Shown: positions 26,645 to 36,506 of the stretch, in pieces
Numbering within the stretch: the first letter of the stretch is position 1
Layout: the number at the start of each line of letters is the position of its first letter
Source of the DNA: Desulfobacteraceae bacterium
GTDB lineage: Bacteria; Desulfobacterota; Desulfobacteria; Desulfobacterales; Desulfobacteraceae
Direction of reading: 5' to 3'
Length of the DNA: 54,117 nucleotides
Assembly: GCA_016743945.1 (NCBI GenBank)
Contig: JADGFI010000040.1
Location: 1 to 54,117, forward strand
The notes under the pieces: model-generated
Databases searched by the model: none
What the model was told of the DNA's origin: nothing
What the model saw: the letters and a program-made list of their open reading frames with translations, nothing else
Position numbers and translations under genes: made by a program

Positions 26645-27445
26645 ATGAGCAAAAAAACCATACATGATTCCGGCCTGATCAGGGACACCAAAGCCTTTCT
26701 TTCAGCTCTTGGACTTGATGAAGAACCCATGGGTATTTTCTACACCCGGGACAAACCTGCCACAGGATTCTGTCCCAGACCCCAGACCCCTCTGTGCCAG
26801 CTGCCCAGGGAATCCACGGGCGAGGTAAATTGGAATTCGTGTGTTCTGGGCAAAGTCAGAAGGGCCCGCCGGGAAAAGGCTGCGGCCTATTTTGACCAGG
26901 AACATTACGGCTGCCTTGGCGGCGCATTTTTCATGGGCTTAAAACCCTGCTATGAATCCTTTGAACCTGCGCTTCTCTCAACAGGGATTCCGGGTAAAAT
27001 GGAAGGCGAGCACTATGTTGATTCTCCAGAAACAGGAAAATTATTTTACGAGGCATTTGAACCGCCCAAAGCCCCTGCCCCGGTGCTTGTCATTCAGCCC
27101 TTGAGTTTATTTACCAAGGATCAGGACCCGGAAATCGTGGTGTTCTTTACCGACCGAAACACCATGATCGGCCTGAATGCCTTAACAACCTTTGTGACCC
27201 GATCCCCCGACGCGATCCAGATGCCTTTTGGCGTGGGCTGCTGCACAATGATCTCCTGGCCGAGAAAGCTTCTGAGCCAGGGTAAAAACCAGGCCGTGAT
27301 CGGAGGATTTGATCTCAATTGTATAAAATATTTAAAAAAGGGGGAAATGACCTATGCGGTTCCCTTTGCACTTTTTAAGGCTATGCTGGAACTCTGGCCC
27401 AAAAGCGTGCTGGGAACCCGGGCCTGGAAAAGGTTAAACAAATAA
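26645..27445 (+). CDS. DUF169 family protein
   Basis: 266 residues matching the DUF169 (COG2043) pattern: an early LGLDEEPMGIFY, several Cys (FCPRP, LCQLP, YGCLGG, GVGCCTM) and a C-terminal LFKAMLELWP. These proteins are common in anaerobes and methanogens and have no settled function; the conserved Cys suggest metal or redox chemistry. AAAGGA precedes the ATG. It sits 41 bp after the EamA gene on the same strand and is followed by an inverted repeat. Confidence 0.85.
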   Translation: MSKKTIHDSGLIRDTKAFLSALGLDEEPMGIFYTRDKPATGFCPRPQTPLCQLPRESTGEVNWNSCVLGKVRRARREKAAAYFDQEHYGCLGGAFFMGLKPCYESFEPALLSTGIPGKMEGEHYVDSPETGKLFYEAFEPPKAPAPVLVIQPLSLFTKDQDPEIVVFFTDRNTMIGLNALTTFVTRSPDAIQMPFGVGCCTMISWPRKLLSQGKNQAVIGGFDLNCIKYLKKGEMTYAVPFALFKAMLELWPKSVLGTRAWKRLNK

Positions 27446-27458
27446 TTGTGTCAAAACT

Positions 27459-27499
27459 CATCCGGGTATGCCAAAAAAACAAAACACAATACCCGGATG
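27459..27499. repeat. 11-bp inverted repeat between convergent genes
   Basis: CATCCGGGTAT (27459-27469) and ATACCCGGATG (27489-27499) are perfect complements around a 19-nt A-rich loop. It stands between the convergent DUF169 and TetR genes and may stop transcription, though neither side has a real T-run. Confidence 0.6.
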
Positions 27500-27530
27500 A
27501 TAAAAAAACTGCTCCATCCTTTAACCGAGG

Positions 27531-28121
27531 TCAACACCCACAACCTTTCAGGAAAAAATCAACCACCGTCTCCACATGAACACTGATCTCCCCTGGGTCC
27601 GGCACCTCCCTGATTCCCAAGAGAATAGGCATGCGCATGGAATGCATCATCGTACAATAAAGCTTGGCCATCACACGGGCGTTTCCTTTTAGGCAAAGCC
27701 GGTTTTCTAAGAACGAGGTGAGGATGGCAATCCACCCCCCCTTGGGTCCAGCGTCAAAAAAGGTCTGGACAAGCTCCTTGTCCGTGGGTCCCTCTGCCAC
27801 GATCAAACGCATGATATCGAGCCGCTCTTGGTCCATGTGAAAACTCAAAAAAGCAGACCCGAACCGTAACAGCTCCGACCGAACCTCCCCCTCACCAAAA
27901 AGAAACTTTCCCTTTGCACCGCCTGCCAGGGTTTCCATTGTGGCCCGGAACAGCGCAGCTTTTGAGGCAAAATAACGGTAAACCGTCTGTTTGGTGACCC
28001 CTGCCTGTGTTGCCACTCTGTCCATACTGGTAGACCGGTAACCCTCGGTGAGAAAAAGCTTTTTTGCGGATATGACAATCAGGGTTCTTTTCTTATGGTA
28101 ATTTTCCAGGGCTTTTGACAT
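27531..28121 (-). CDS. TetR-family transcriptional regulator
   Basis: 196 residues. The N-terminal helix-turn-helix is clear (SMDRVATQAGVTKQTVYRYF at about 29-48); the C-terminal ligand domain is unassigned. AGGAG precedes ATG 28121. It is divergent from the two-gene permease with 145 bp between, which contains a near-palindrome suited to TetR binding, so it probably represses itself and the permease. Confidence 0.9.
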   Translation of the reverse strand: MSKALENYHKKRTLIVISAKKLFLTEGYRSTSMDRVATQAGVTKQTVYRYFASKAALFRATMETLAGGAKGKFLFGEGEVRSELLRFGSAFLSFHMDQERLDIMRLIVAEGPTDKELVQTFFDAGPKGGWIAILTSFLENRLCLKGNARVMAKLYCTMMHSMRMPILLGIREVPDPGEISVHVETVVDFFLKGCGC

Positions 28122-28167
28122 TTTTGATCTCCTAACTTGACAAATAGACTCATAGGTGTTTATTATT

Positions 28168-28183
28168 CATACCGTACAGTATG
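28168..28183. promoter_or_regulatory. candidate TetR operator
   Basis: CATACCGTACAGTATG is a 16-bp near-perfect palindrome with one mismatched pair. It lies in the divergent region between the TetR gene and the permease genes. Confidence 0.5.
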
Positions 28184-28266
28184 TTTTATACATATCAACC
28201 AGTATGATATTATCGTTTAGGCACTGAGATGTCAATGGATTTAGTTCCAAGATAGAGGGAAAAACA

Positions 28267-28662
28267 ATGAAAAAAGCGCTGGTGCAGATGAGAGGGATAT
28301 TACCGATCATGATGGGAATGGTGATGATGGTCAACCTGGTCATGCCCGTGGCGATGAAAGGATATAAGTCCCTGTTCTCCGGCAACATGGTGGTTGATGC
28401 CATCATCGCCTCCATTGTCGGAAGCATCTCCGTTGGCAATCCCGTGACAAGCTATATCGTCGGTCGCAACTTTCTTGACCAGGGAGTTCATTTGGCAGCG
28501 GTCACGGCATTCATGGTGGCCTGGGCAACCATTGGAATGGTGGCTATCCCTTTGGAGGCATCCTTGTTCGGGAAAAGGTTTGCCCTGGTACGCAACATGA
28601 CCAACCTTATTTTCTCCGTTGTGATCGCCATTGCCACCCAACTTACCCTGAACCTGTTATAA
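28267..28662 (+). CDS. two-gene permease, component 1
   Basis: 131 residues with about four membrane spans. The GSISVGNPVTSYIVGRNFLDQG loop and the following spans recall half of a COG0701/ArsP-like permease. GAGGG precedes the ATG. It is followed after 7 bp by a second membrane gene that resembles the other half, so the transporter is probably a heterodimer. Substrate unknown; the TetR regulator implies a small molecule inducer. Confidence 0.7.
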   Translation: MKKALVQMRGILPIMMGMVMMVNLVMPVAMKGYKSLFSGNMVVDAIIASIVGSISVGNPVTSYIVGRNFLDQGVHLAAVTAFMVAWATIGMVAIPLEASLFGKRFALVRNMTNLIFSVVIAIATQLTLNLL

Positions 28663-28669
28663 GAGGCCC

Positions 28670-29209
28670 ATGAAATCACTCACAGCCAAAAGCAACCCCG
28701 GCAAAGGGAAAAAGCTCTCCAAGGGCATACGCTTCTTTTTAATCATGGTGGGAATCTATATTGTGGTCGGTATTTTTGACAACAGCACCATGGCAACGGC
28801 GTTGACAAACTCCTGGAAGATGCTGATCAGGCTTATGCCCGTCATGGGAATAGTCCTTATCGTCAACACCCTTGTCAGCAAATTTCTCCACCCCGACTGG
28901 ATAGGGCGCCACCTGGGAGAAAGCTCTGGCTGGCGGGGCTTTCTCCTTGTCCTTGGGGTCAGCACGGTGGTACCAGGATCGCCCTTTATCATCTACCCCC
29001 TGCTCCACGAATTGACCCAAAAAGGCCTGAAAAAGTCCCTGGCAGCCGTGTTCCTCTACAACCGGACTGTAAAGATCACCTTTCTTCCCGCCATGGCCCT
29101 CTACTTTGGAATCCGGTACACGATGGTTCTCTCATTTTTCATCCTGGCTGCAGCGATCCTCAACGGTATCATCATGGAAAATTTCAGTGATATCCGCTTG
29201 GAGGAATGA
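28670..29209 (+). CDS. two-gene permease, component 2
   Basis: 179 residues with a Lys-rich N-terminus and about five membrane spans. The motif LGVSTVVPGSPFIIYPLLHE has the position of the core Pro-rich loop of ArsP/COG0701 permeases but without the CSCG cysteines, so arsenic transport is not indicated. GAGG lies 3 nt before the ATG. Its last 26 bp overlap the 3' end of the convergent amidase gene. Confidence 0.7.
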   Translation: MKSLTAKSNPGKGKKLSKGIRFFLIMVGIYIVVGIFDNSTMATALTNSWKMLIRLMPVMGIVLIVNTLVSKFLHPDWIGRHLGESSGWRGFLLVLGVSTVVPGSPFIIYPLLHELTQKGLKKSLAAVFLYNRTVKITFLPAMALYFGIRYTMVLSFFILAAAILNGIIMENFSDIRLEE

Positions 29210-30647
29210 ATCCACCCGTTACCTTTCCCATCAGTTTTGCCAATTGAATCGGTGTACGGTCCTCAAGATAGGGCCCCACAATTTGAATCCCCACGGGAAG
29301 CCCATCGGGTGTAAATCCACTAGGTGCGATGGTTGATGGTAAAAAAACAACATTGGTGAGTCCGGTCCAGCCCATCATGTCTGAATAGGGACGTTGTTGA
29401 TTGTTCACAAAAATGCTTCGGCTAAACCAGGGGGTGTGGTTGTGAGCGAACGCCGCAACAGGCGTTACCGGACAGAGAAGAATATCAAATTCTTTAAAAT
29501 AACTTGCCCATTTCTCTCTCAAAACCTGTCGTTTGCAATCGGTTATTAGCCAATCTCGATGTCTTTGAATGGCGCCTTTTATCTGCCGGGTTTGATATTC
29601 CTCTTGACCTTGGATATCATTTTCCCTTTTTAACCATTTTTCAAACAATGAGGGCGGGACGCCAAAACCCAAGGTTCCATTCAAGGTTTTTATAAAAACA
29701 TCCCAGCTTTCTTCAAAACTGATGTCAGGTTTCTTGTTAGAAATAGTTGCGCCTGATTTTGCCAGTAAATCAATTGATGCTTGCAGGCAATCACCGACAG
29801 AACTGTCCACCGGGCAGACAGGATCATTCAGCCATACGCCTATTTTAAAATCTTTCAATGCGGTTTTTCTGGGTTCCGGTAATTTAATGCGCCATGCTTT
29901 TTTTTCCGGCAGTTCTGGTGACACCAGTATTTTTAAAGCCAAATCCAGGTCTTCTGCACTTCTTGCCAAGGGACCGTTTACGGCGATATCTGTCTGAATG
30001 GCGTAATCACCTTTGAACAGGTTTGGCATGGGCGGAATAAGTCCACGATCCGGAATGATTCCATAGCTTGGCTTATGCCCGTAGATGCCGCAAAAACCGG
30101 CGGGAATTCTGATGGACCCGCCAATATCATTACCAATATCCAGAGCGGTAAGCCCTGCGGCCAACGCTGCGGCTGAACCACCTGAAGACCCCCCCGGCGT
30201 TTTTTTAAGATCCCAGGGATTATTGGTTTGTCCAAAAAACTCGTTATGGGTCTGGAAATCATCTCCGAAAAGAGGCAAATTGGTCTTTCCGAAAACGATG
30301 GCACCTTCATCGATAAGGCGTTGCACAAGATCTGCATTCCGGTTGGGCATGTGATGAATTAAATCAGAAGATCCAGATGTACATGGCATGCCGACAACTT
30401 CTATATTGTCCTTAATAGTTATGGGCAATCCATGGAGCCGCCCCCATTTTTCACCTTTTTGAAGTGCTGAATCGGCTTGTTTCGCCCTTAAACGGGCGTT
30501 ATCCATGTTTGTGCTGATGAGGGCATTAATTTTTTTGTTAAATTTTTTATACCGCTCAATGTATATTTCCAGCAATTCAAAAGAAGATATCTGGCTGGAT
30601 GTTATCATTTCCACAAGCTCGGTCGCCGATTTAAACGCTAATTTCAT
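29184..30647 (-). CDS. amidase-signature hydrolase
   Basis: 487 residues. The Ser-cisSer-Lys catalytic set of the amidase signature family is visible: Lys79 in LPITIKDN, GGSSGGS at 152-158, and the nucleophile Ser178 in DIGGSIR. The natural substrate is unknown; members cleave amides of many carboxylic acids, which fits the carboxylate-CoA genes before it. I chose ATG 30647 with AAAGG 6 nt upstream; a longer frame to 30719 would overlap the preceding gene. It is the last gene of the TRAP/CoA-ligase operon. Confidence 0.88.
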   Translation of the reverse strand: MKLAFKSATELVEMITSSQISSFELLEIYIERYKKFNKKINALISTNMDNARLRAKQADSALQKGEKWGRLHGLPITIKDNIEVVGMPCTSGSSDLIHHMPNRNADLVQRLIDEGAIVFGKTNLPLFGDDFQTHNEFFGQTNNPWDLKKTPGGSSGGSAAALAAGLTALDIGNDIGGSIRIPAGFCGIYGHKPSYGIIPDRGLIPPMPNLFKGDYAIQTDIAVNGPLARSAEDLDLALKILVSPELPEKKAWRIKLPEPRKTALKDFKIGVWLNDPVCPVDSSVGDCLQASIDLLAKSGATISNKKPDISFEESWDVFIKTLNGTLGFGVPPSLFEKWLKRENDIQGQEEYQTRQIKGAIQRHRDWLITDCKRQVLREKWASYFKEFDILLCPVTPVAAFAHNHTPWFSRSIFVNNQQRPYSDMMGWTGLTNVVFLPSTIAPSGFTPDGLPVGIQIVGPYLEDRTPIQLAKLMGKVTGGFIPPSGYH

Positions 30648-30688
30648 AAACATCCTTTCCAAAAAATTTTCTGGTTTATTCTTATATT

Positions 30689-31939
30689 TTATTCTTTTTG
30701 CAGAATAATAACAGAACAAGCGGCTTCTTCAAAGCCGATAACACCTCCCCCATTTTCCTGAAGGGCGAACTCCGCATTTTTTACCTGTCGTTCTCCGGCT
30801 TCACCCCGAAGCTGGGTGGCCAATTCATATATCATGGAAATACCGGTTGCCCCGACCGGATGACCTTTTGAAACAAGTCCGCCGGAGGTATTAACAGGAA
30901 TCTTCCCTTCAAGGGTAGTCGCACCGGATTCCACAAATGGCCCCCCTTTACCAATGGGACAAAAACCCAACATTTCCACTTGATATATTTCACAAAAAGA
31001 GGTTGCATCATGAACTTCGGCCACATCAATATCCCCAGATTTGATGCCCGCCATGGCATAGGCTTTTTCTGCCGCCACACGACTCAAACTTGGTTCGTCA
31101 AAAGAGCGATACTTCCCGCCGGTAAAAGCACTGGCCCGTATCCGAACCGCCCTGTTTTGTATCTCGGAGGGTAGATTTTTTAAAAAGTCACCTGAACAAA
31201 GCAGCGCTGCTGCCGCACCATCGCCTATGGGGGCGCACATTGACCGGGTTAAGGGATAACTGACGATTCGGTCTTCAAGAACCTGGTCCACCGTCTGGGT
31301 AAACCGGTATTGTGCTCGAGGGTTCAACGCTCCCAAATTATGGTTTTTGGCTGCACCGAAGGCAATCTGGCGCTGGGTTGTTTTGTTTTTCCACATATGA
31401 TACCTGGCCTGCATACCATAGGTGTCCATGAACATGGTACGTCCCGGGGCTATTTCAAACGGTTGACCGGTGATTTCTCCTGCTTTTTGATAGTAAGCCA
31501 GGGTGTCATTGGGTGTAAATAGATCCATTCCCTCTTCAAATCCCTTGATCATACCCTGGGGATCTTCCGGGAAAAATAATTTTTCTGCCCCCAGGGCAAG
31601 GGTGAGATTGGACTGGCCGCTTAAAATATCTTTCCAGGCGGTATGAAAAGCCATGGAAGCGGTTGCACAAGCACCTTCAACGTTTATTATGGGAACCCGT
31701 TCGGGAAATAACTTTTCGGTTATCAACGGAATAAAACAGACCTGTCCTCGGATCATTGGTTGACCCGCAGCATGCATGCGGCAATTACCAAAATAGCTAA
31801 AATCTATTAAATCACCATTTTCCATGCCAGCGTCAGCCAGTACGGCAAGATAGGCTTCCCTTACAAGGTCCCGATAGCTTTTGTCGGGATGCTTTCCAAA
31901 ATCAGTTGAAGAAACACCAATCACATATACATTTGTCAT
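30689..31939 (-). CDS. thiolase-superfamily protein (acetyl-CoA acetyltransferase/SCP-x type)
   Basis: 416 residues. A thiolase fold with nucleophile Cys91 in NVEGACATAS, the acid-base region EVHDATSFCE, and the C-terminal SKGHPVGATG. It lacks the final Cys-x-GGG motif of degradative thiolases (its end reads ENGGGVIGFEEAACSV), as do SCP-x/lipid-transfer-like thiolases, so the reaction may be cleavage or condensation of a special acyl-CoA. It lies 49 bp after the acyl-CoA ligase. Confidence 0.85.
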   Translation of the reverse strand: MTNVYVIGVSSTDFGKHPDKSYRDLVREAYLAVLADAGMENGDLIDFSYFGNCRMHAAGQPMIRGQVCFIPLITEKLFPERVPIINVEGACATASMAFHTAWKDILSGQSNLTLALGAEKLFFPEDPQGMIKGFEEGMDLFTPNDTLAYYQKAGEITGQPFEIAPGRTMFMDTYGMQARYHMWKNKTTQRQIAFGAAKNHNLGALNPRAQYRFTQTVDQVLEDRIVSYPLTRSMCAPIGDGAAAALLCSGDFLKNLPSEIQNRAVRIRASAFTGGKYRSFDEPSLSRVAAEKAYAMAGIKSGDIDVAEVHDATSFCEIYQVEMLGFCPIGKGGPFVESGATTLEGKIPVNTSGGLVSKGHPVGATGISMIYELATQLRGEAGERQVKNAEFALQENGGGVIGFEEAACSVIILQKE

Positions 31940-31988
31940 TATTATTCTCCGTTGTCTTAAATATTTTATGAAATCAATTTTATTTGGT

Positions 31989-33563
31989 TTAAATCACCAT
32001 TCGATTTTTACCCTGCCAGTATTCTGCTCTAATTTGTTTTTTATCAAGTTTTCCTAAATTTGTTAGCGGAATTTTAGTACGAAATTCAACTTTTTTTGGA
32101 GCAACAAGACTTCCTTTTTTATTCTTGACAAAGGCTATGAGTTCTTCTTGTGAAACCGTTTGATTGGTATGAATTTCTACCATGGCCAAGACTTGTTCAC
32201 CCCATTTTTCATGGGGTATACCTATGACAGCAGCATTCCTTACTGCCGGGTGCTCAAAAAGAACGTCTTCTATTTCCCTGGGAAAAATATTAAATCCGCC
32301 ACTTATAATCATATCCTTTTTCCGGTCTACAATATAAAGAAAGCCCTCCTCATCCTGGCGGGCAATATCCCCGGTATGAAGCCAACCGTCCCGGATGGTT
32401 TCGGCAGTCGCTTCAGGATTTTTAAAGTAACCGTCCATCATGTTGGCACTGCGGACGAGAACCTCCCCGCTTTTACCTGTTTTGACTTCACAATTGTTCT
32501 CGTCCACAATTTTAATTTCTGTATGAAAGGTAGGCCTGCCGGCTGAACTCAAAATCATCATTTCCCGCTCAGGATCTGTGACCACATGTTCCTGTCTGGG
32601 CAGGGAACTGAGGGCCATGGGGGCTTCTGTCTGGCCGAAGAGCTGGGTGAATATGGGGCCGAATGTTTTTATTGCCTGTTTGAGTCGATCCGGTGCAATG
32701 GCGGATGCGCCGTAAATAATATTTCTTAAACTTGAAAGGTTATACTTATCCCTTTCCGGCAAATCAAGCAGCAGGTAAATCATTGTGGGAACCAAAAAAG
32801 AAGAGGTAATTTTTTCTTTTTCCACGGTTTCCAGAAACGATTTGGGGTCGAAATGGTCCAGAATTACACAACGTCCTTTCCGTAGAAGAACCGGCAGCAA
32901 AAGGCACCCGCCGCCATGGGTCAATGGTGCGGCATAGGCAAATACTTCTTGTCGGCCAATATCAAAGTCAAGTGTCTCTGCAAGTATCGTATAAACCCAC
33001 GCCCTGTGCGAAAGCATAACCCCTTTGGGTTTGCCGGTGGTTCCGCCGGTAAAATATATGCCCATTAAATCTTCGGGCGAAATATCCACATGCGCTGGTG
33101 TTGGCGGATAGGTTGCCAACAGCTTTTCTAAACTGTGATGCCCGTCGGGCAGATCCCCTTTTTCACCACCAATCTGGATAAAATGCTCGACGGTTTTAAG
33201 ATCAGGAATCATTTTAATAATTCTATCGGCCATTTTTGTATGATAAATAACGGCCTTGCATTCGGTCAGATTCATCATGTAAATATGGTCCTCGGGACTT
33301 AGCAATACGGCAAGCGGCGTCCGTACACATCCGCATTTGGCCAGTGCATATTCACAAAAAATGTATTCAGGACAATTGGGCATTAAAAAGGCCACCTTGT
33401 CCCCTTTTTTCAGCCCCATATCCTGTAATGCTGCGGCCAGACGCTTGGCCTGATCACCGATTTGATTGTATGAAAAGGATTGATTGCCATAGGTGACCGC
33501 TGTGTGTTTTCCATAAAATTGAACACAACGGTCGTATAAATCACCTAGGGTTAAAGATATCAT
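31989..33563 (-). CDS. AMP-forming acyl-CoA ligase
   Basis: 524 residues, ANL superfamily. The ATP-binding FTGGTTGKPKG is at 171-181, HTGDIA and the hinge RKKDMIISGGFNIFPREIE follow, and the catalytic Lys lies in LGKLDKKQ near the end. It activates a carboxylic acid to its CoA ester using ATP. Chain or ring specificity cannot be read; the upstream TRAP importer suggests an imported acid. GGAG lies 6-7 nt before ATG 33563. Confidence 0.9.
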   Translation of the reverse strand: MISLTLGDLYDRCVQFYGKHTAVTYGNQSFSYNQIGDQAKRLAAALQDMGLKKGDKVAFLMPNCPEYIFCEYALAKCGCVRTPLAVLLSPEDHIYMMNLTECKAVIYHTKMADRIIKMIPDLKTVEHFIQIGGEKGDLPDGHHSLEKLLATYPPTPAHVDISPEDLMGIYFTGGTTGKPKGVMLSHRAWVYTILAETLDFDIGRQEVFAYAAPLTHGGGCLLLPVLLRKGRCVILDHFDPKSFLETVEKEKITSSFLVPTMIYLLLDLPERDKYNLSSLRNIIYGASAIAPDRLKQAIKTFGPIFTQLFGQTEAPMALSSLPRQEHVVTDPEREMMILSSAGRPTFHTEIKIVDENNCEVKTGKSGEVLVRSANMMDGYFKNPEATAETIRDGWLHTGDIARQDEEGFLYIVDRKKDMIISGGFNIFPREIEDVLFEHPAVRNAAVIGIPHEKWGEQVLAMVEIHTNQTVSQEELIAFVKNKKGSLVAPKKVEFRTKIPLTNLGKLDKKQIRAEYWQGKNRMVI

Positions 33564-33643
33564 AAGTGTCTCCTGTAGTAATGTGTACTCTGAAATTTTA
33601 TATTATAATAGTATGTTATAGATAATATGGCGTTTACAGGTTA

Positions 33644-34924
33644 TTAAAATAAGAGATTGGGCAGCCACAGGACAATTCCCGGAAATATGGTAAATAATAT
33701 GACCGAAGCACACATAATTAAAAAAAATGGGATTGCCGCCAATGCTATTTCACCTATGGATGCTCTGGAAATTGACTGAATGACAAACAGATTAAAGCCC
33801 ACTGGTGGTGTCATTAATCCCAACTCTATCATGAGGATCAAAAAAATGCCGAACCAGATGGGGTCAATTCCGGTGGCAACAGCAATGGGCATGGTTAACG
33901 GCAATGTTAATACGAGAATGGAGACACCATCTAAAAACAAACCAAGCAATATATAGAACAAAGCCAGGGCAAAAAGCAGCATTGTTTTACTCAGATTTAA
34001 ACCCACCACCCAGGAAGCAATGGCCTGGGGTGCACCGACGATTCCTGTGGCAGTTGACAAAACTGACGCCGTTATAACAACAGCACCAATCACACAAGAT
34101 AGTTGGGTTGCTGCAAAAACAGAATCCATAAGAAATGTTTTTGTCACTCTTTTTTCAATAAATGCCAAAACCAATGCACCGCCCACGCCCACAGCGGCAG
34201 CTTCCGTGGGAGAGGCAATTCCACAATAGATTGACCCAAGCACGATGAGAATAAGAGAAAAAATAGGCAGCAGCCCCAAAAGTGCTCGCCATTCAAAAAC
34301 AATACCGTCGGTATTTACCCGGGGAGAGGCGACTCCTAGGTAGATCGAATAAAATGAGGCCACGATGAGTCCCGGTAAAAACCCTGCAGCAAATAATCTT
34401 ACAATGGATACTTCTCCAAGAACACCATAAATAATCAAACCGATGGAAGGAGGGATCAAAAGTCCAAAAGACCCGGAACCGGCAAGGGATCCCAGGATCA
34501 AAGACCGGGAATATCCCCTTTTGAGTAATTCCGGCACGCTGATCCTGCCAATGGTTGCAGTGGTGGCAGCGGATGATCCTGATACTGCAGCAAATACGGT
34601 ACATCCTGTGACATTTACATGGAGAAGTCCGCCGGGAACTTTATTAAAAATGGTTGAAAGCCCGTCAAACAATCGCCGGGACAAATCAGCACGAAACAAC
34701 AGTTCTCCCATTAGCAAAAATAAAGGGATTGCTGAAAGTTCCCATGACCGGGATGAGCGAACCGTGATTTTTGCAATGAGTATCCCTACTTTATCCAAAC
34801 CAAAGTCAGCGCCAAAGGCCATGACGAGGATACTTGCGATGAGCAGGGAGAAAAAAGCCCAGATCCCCAGGGCAAGTGAAAGAAAAAACACGAATATAAT
34901 AATGAGAGCCGTATATAATTCCAT
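33644..34924 (-). CDS. dctM: TRAP transporter large permease
   Basis: 426 residues with about twelve membrane spans, DctM family: conserved FLLMGELLFRADLSRRLFDG, GSSAATTATIG and LIPPSIGLIIYGV. It translocates the solute with a sodium gradient. I prefer ATG 34924 (GGGG 7 nt upstream) to a TTG at 34930 that overlaps the dctQ stop. Part of dctP-dctQ-dctM. Confidence 0.92.
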   Translation of the reverse strand: MELYTALIIIFVFFLSLALGIWAFFSLLIASILVMAFGADFGLDKVGILIAKITVRSSRSWELSAIPLFLLMGELLFRADLSRRLFDGLSTIFNKVPGGLLHVNVTGCTVFAAVSGSSAATTATIGRISVPELLKRGYSRSLILGSLAGSGSFGLLIPPSIGLIIYGVLGEVSIVRLFAAGFLPGLIVASFYSIYLGVASPRVNTDGIVFEWRALLGLLPIFSLILIVLGSIYCGIASPTEAAAVGVGGALVLAFIEKRVTKTFLMDSVFAATQLSCVIGAVVITASVLSTATGIVGAPQAIASWVVGLNLSKTMLLFALALFYILLGLFLDGVSILVLTLPLTMPIAVATGIDPIWFGIFLILMIELGLMTPPVGFNLFVIQSISRASIGEIALAAIPFFLIMCASVILFTIFPGIVLWLPNLLF

Positions 34925-34926
34925 GG

Positions 34927-35421
34927 TCAAGCCCCTTCAATGGCAATGAAAAATTTTGAGAGTATATGATGGGTCAAAACCAGGGCCAATATAAAAAGTC
35001 CGAAAAAAGAAACGACCTCTGGTATCCATAGGGGAAAAGGCCAGGCGCCGTTGGATGCTATCCCTCGGTTATAGAACCGCCAGGCTGCCCGGAAAACGTA
35101 TCGCATCCAAAAAAGTGTCAGGCAAAATCCCAGGCCCACTGTAACAATTTCCAGGAAAGCCAAAGAACGTTTTTCCAAACGATCTGTAATCATGGTCATC
35201 TGAATCATGCTGCCTTTGTGAAAGGTGGGTCCCAAAGCTAAAAAAATGGATGCGGAAAGAAGATAGCCCACCATCTCTTCAACAATAAGCAGGGAGTGAT
35301 CAAATACATTCCTGAGGATAATTTCCAAAAGGATGAGAAAAACCATGAGGCCGACTGCAAGCGCTGCTCCGCCGGAGCATACATTGCAAAAACGATCAAT
35401 CATTGTCTTATAAAATTGCAT
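34927..35421 (-). CDS. dctQ: TRAP transporter small permease
   Basis: 164 residues with four membrane spans, DctQ family. Typical features are FLILLEIILRNVFDHSL and VEEMVGYLL in the first half and the WIPEVVSFFGLF in the last. It forms the membrane complex with DctM and is adjacent to it. Confidence 0.9.
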   Translation of the reverse strand: MQFYKTMIDRFCNVCSGGAALAVGLMVFLILLEIILRNVFDHSLLIVEEMVGYLLSASIFLALGPTFHKGSMIQMTMITDRLEKRSLAFLEIVTVGLGFCLTLFWMRYVFRAAWRFYNRGIASNGAWPFPLWIPEVVSFFGLFILALVLTHHILSKFFIAIEGA

Positions 35422-35516
35422 AAATTGATTTCCTGAAAAATATGGATTCCAAAAAAAAGTGCTAAATCTAAAATAAGCTCAGGAGGACGACGGGTATCGC
35501 CCTCCCAATATTATGC

Positions 35517-36506
35517 CTAATTTTTATTGAAAAACTGATCTGCGATACCCTTTCCTTCAGGCCCGACTTTTTTGGCCCAGTCAGCCGCAAAAGAAGATGC
35601 AAGCTCCTGGGTTTTTACAATCAACTTTGGGTCAATATTTTGATGGATTTTTATGCCGTGTTTTTCCAAGGTTTCAAGATTAATCGCAACTCGCTGCTGG
35701 GCCGCCTCCCAGTTGGCTTCGGTAAAACGCTTGCCTGCACTGAGAATTGCATCTTTATGAACAGCGGATAGATTTTCAAAAGATTCTTTTGATATATGGA
35801 GCAGGGTGATGGGTGTAGAATAGCCAAGATTGCTATAATCCGTCATTCCCAGATCCCAGATATTTGTTACCACCCCGCCTTCGGATGAGGTCAGGACAGC
35901 ATTGATTACACCCGACGACAATGATGAGACAACATCGCCCCAGGGAAGTTGAACCGGTGCAGCACCCAGCTTTCGCAAGGCTTGGGCACCAAATGCATCA
36001 TATGTGCGAATTTTCAGGCCTTTAATGCCTTTTAGGTCATAGGCCGCATGTTCTGCATAGATGCCGACCGCAGGAAAAGACCCCCAGCCAATCAATTTTT
36101 GGTCATTGGATTCAAAAACTTTGGCAAACATGTCAAAGGACAGGGATATAATTTTTAGTACATCTTCAGGTGAGGAGGTAATAAATGGCAAGGAGAGGAG
36201 CCCGAAGATCGGATCAACACCGATAAGACTTCCTGAAATCGTTTCCGCAACTTCTACAATCCCGTCTCCCACAACCTCGAAATTGTCCCCGTTTTTAAAA
36301 CCGAGGGATCCTCCGGAATTAACCTCTAATTTAAAACTGCCATTGCTGAGTTCAGAAAGCCTTTCCACCATTGCTTTAAAGGCTACCCCCGAATTGCTGT
36401 TCGCCTGGTAAGCGGTTGTGGCCCGCCAGGTGACATCTGATGCATGAGTGACTGATGTGACAACGACCATGGCCAACAAAATAGTGAAAAAACGTTTCAA
36501 CTTCAT
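35517..36506 (-). CDS. dctP: TRAP transporter solute-binding protein
   Basis: 329 residues with a Sec signal peptide (about 1-22, cut near THA-SD). DctP family: a conserved GLKIRTYDAFGAQALRKLG stretch whose Arg binds the carboxylate, and an N-terminal VAFKAMVERLSELS region. It captures an organic acid in the periplasm. ATG 36506 and 36509 are both possible, with AAGGAG upstream; a longer frame has no ribosome site. First gene of an operon also holding the CoA ligase, thiolase-like and amidase genes. Confidence 0.92.
   Translation of the reverse strand: MKLKRFFTILLAMVVVTSVTHASDVTWRATTAYQANSNSGVAFKAMVERLSELSNGSFKLEVNSGGSLGFKNGDNFEVVGDGIVEVAETISGSLIGVDPIFGLLSLPFITSSPEDVLKIISLSFDMFAKVFESNDQKLIGWGSFPAVGIYAEHAAYDLKGIKGLKIRTYDAFGAQALRKLGAAPVQLPWGDVVSSLSSGVINAVLTSSEGGVVTNIWDLGMTDYSNLGYSTPITLLHISKESFENLSAVHKDAILSAGKRFTEANWEAAQQRVAINLETLEKHGIKIHQNIDPKLIVKTQELASSFAADWAKKVGPEGKGIADQFFNKN

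Noticed and set aside
27459..27499. Rho-independent terminator
   Set aside because: The stem is perfect but the loop is long and no real T-run follows, so I list it only as an inverted repeat.
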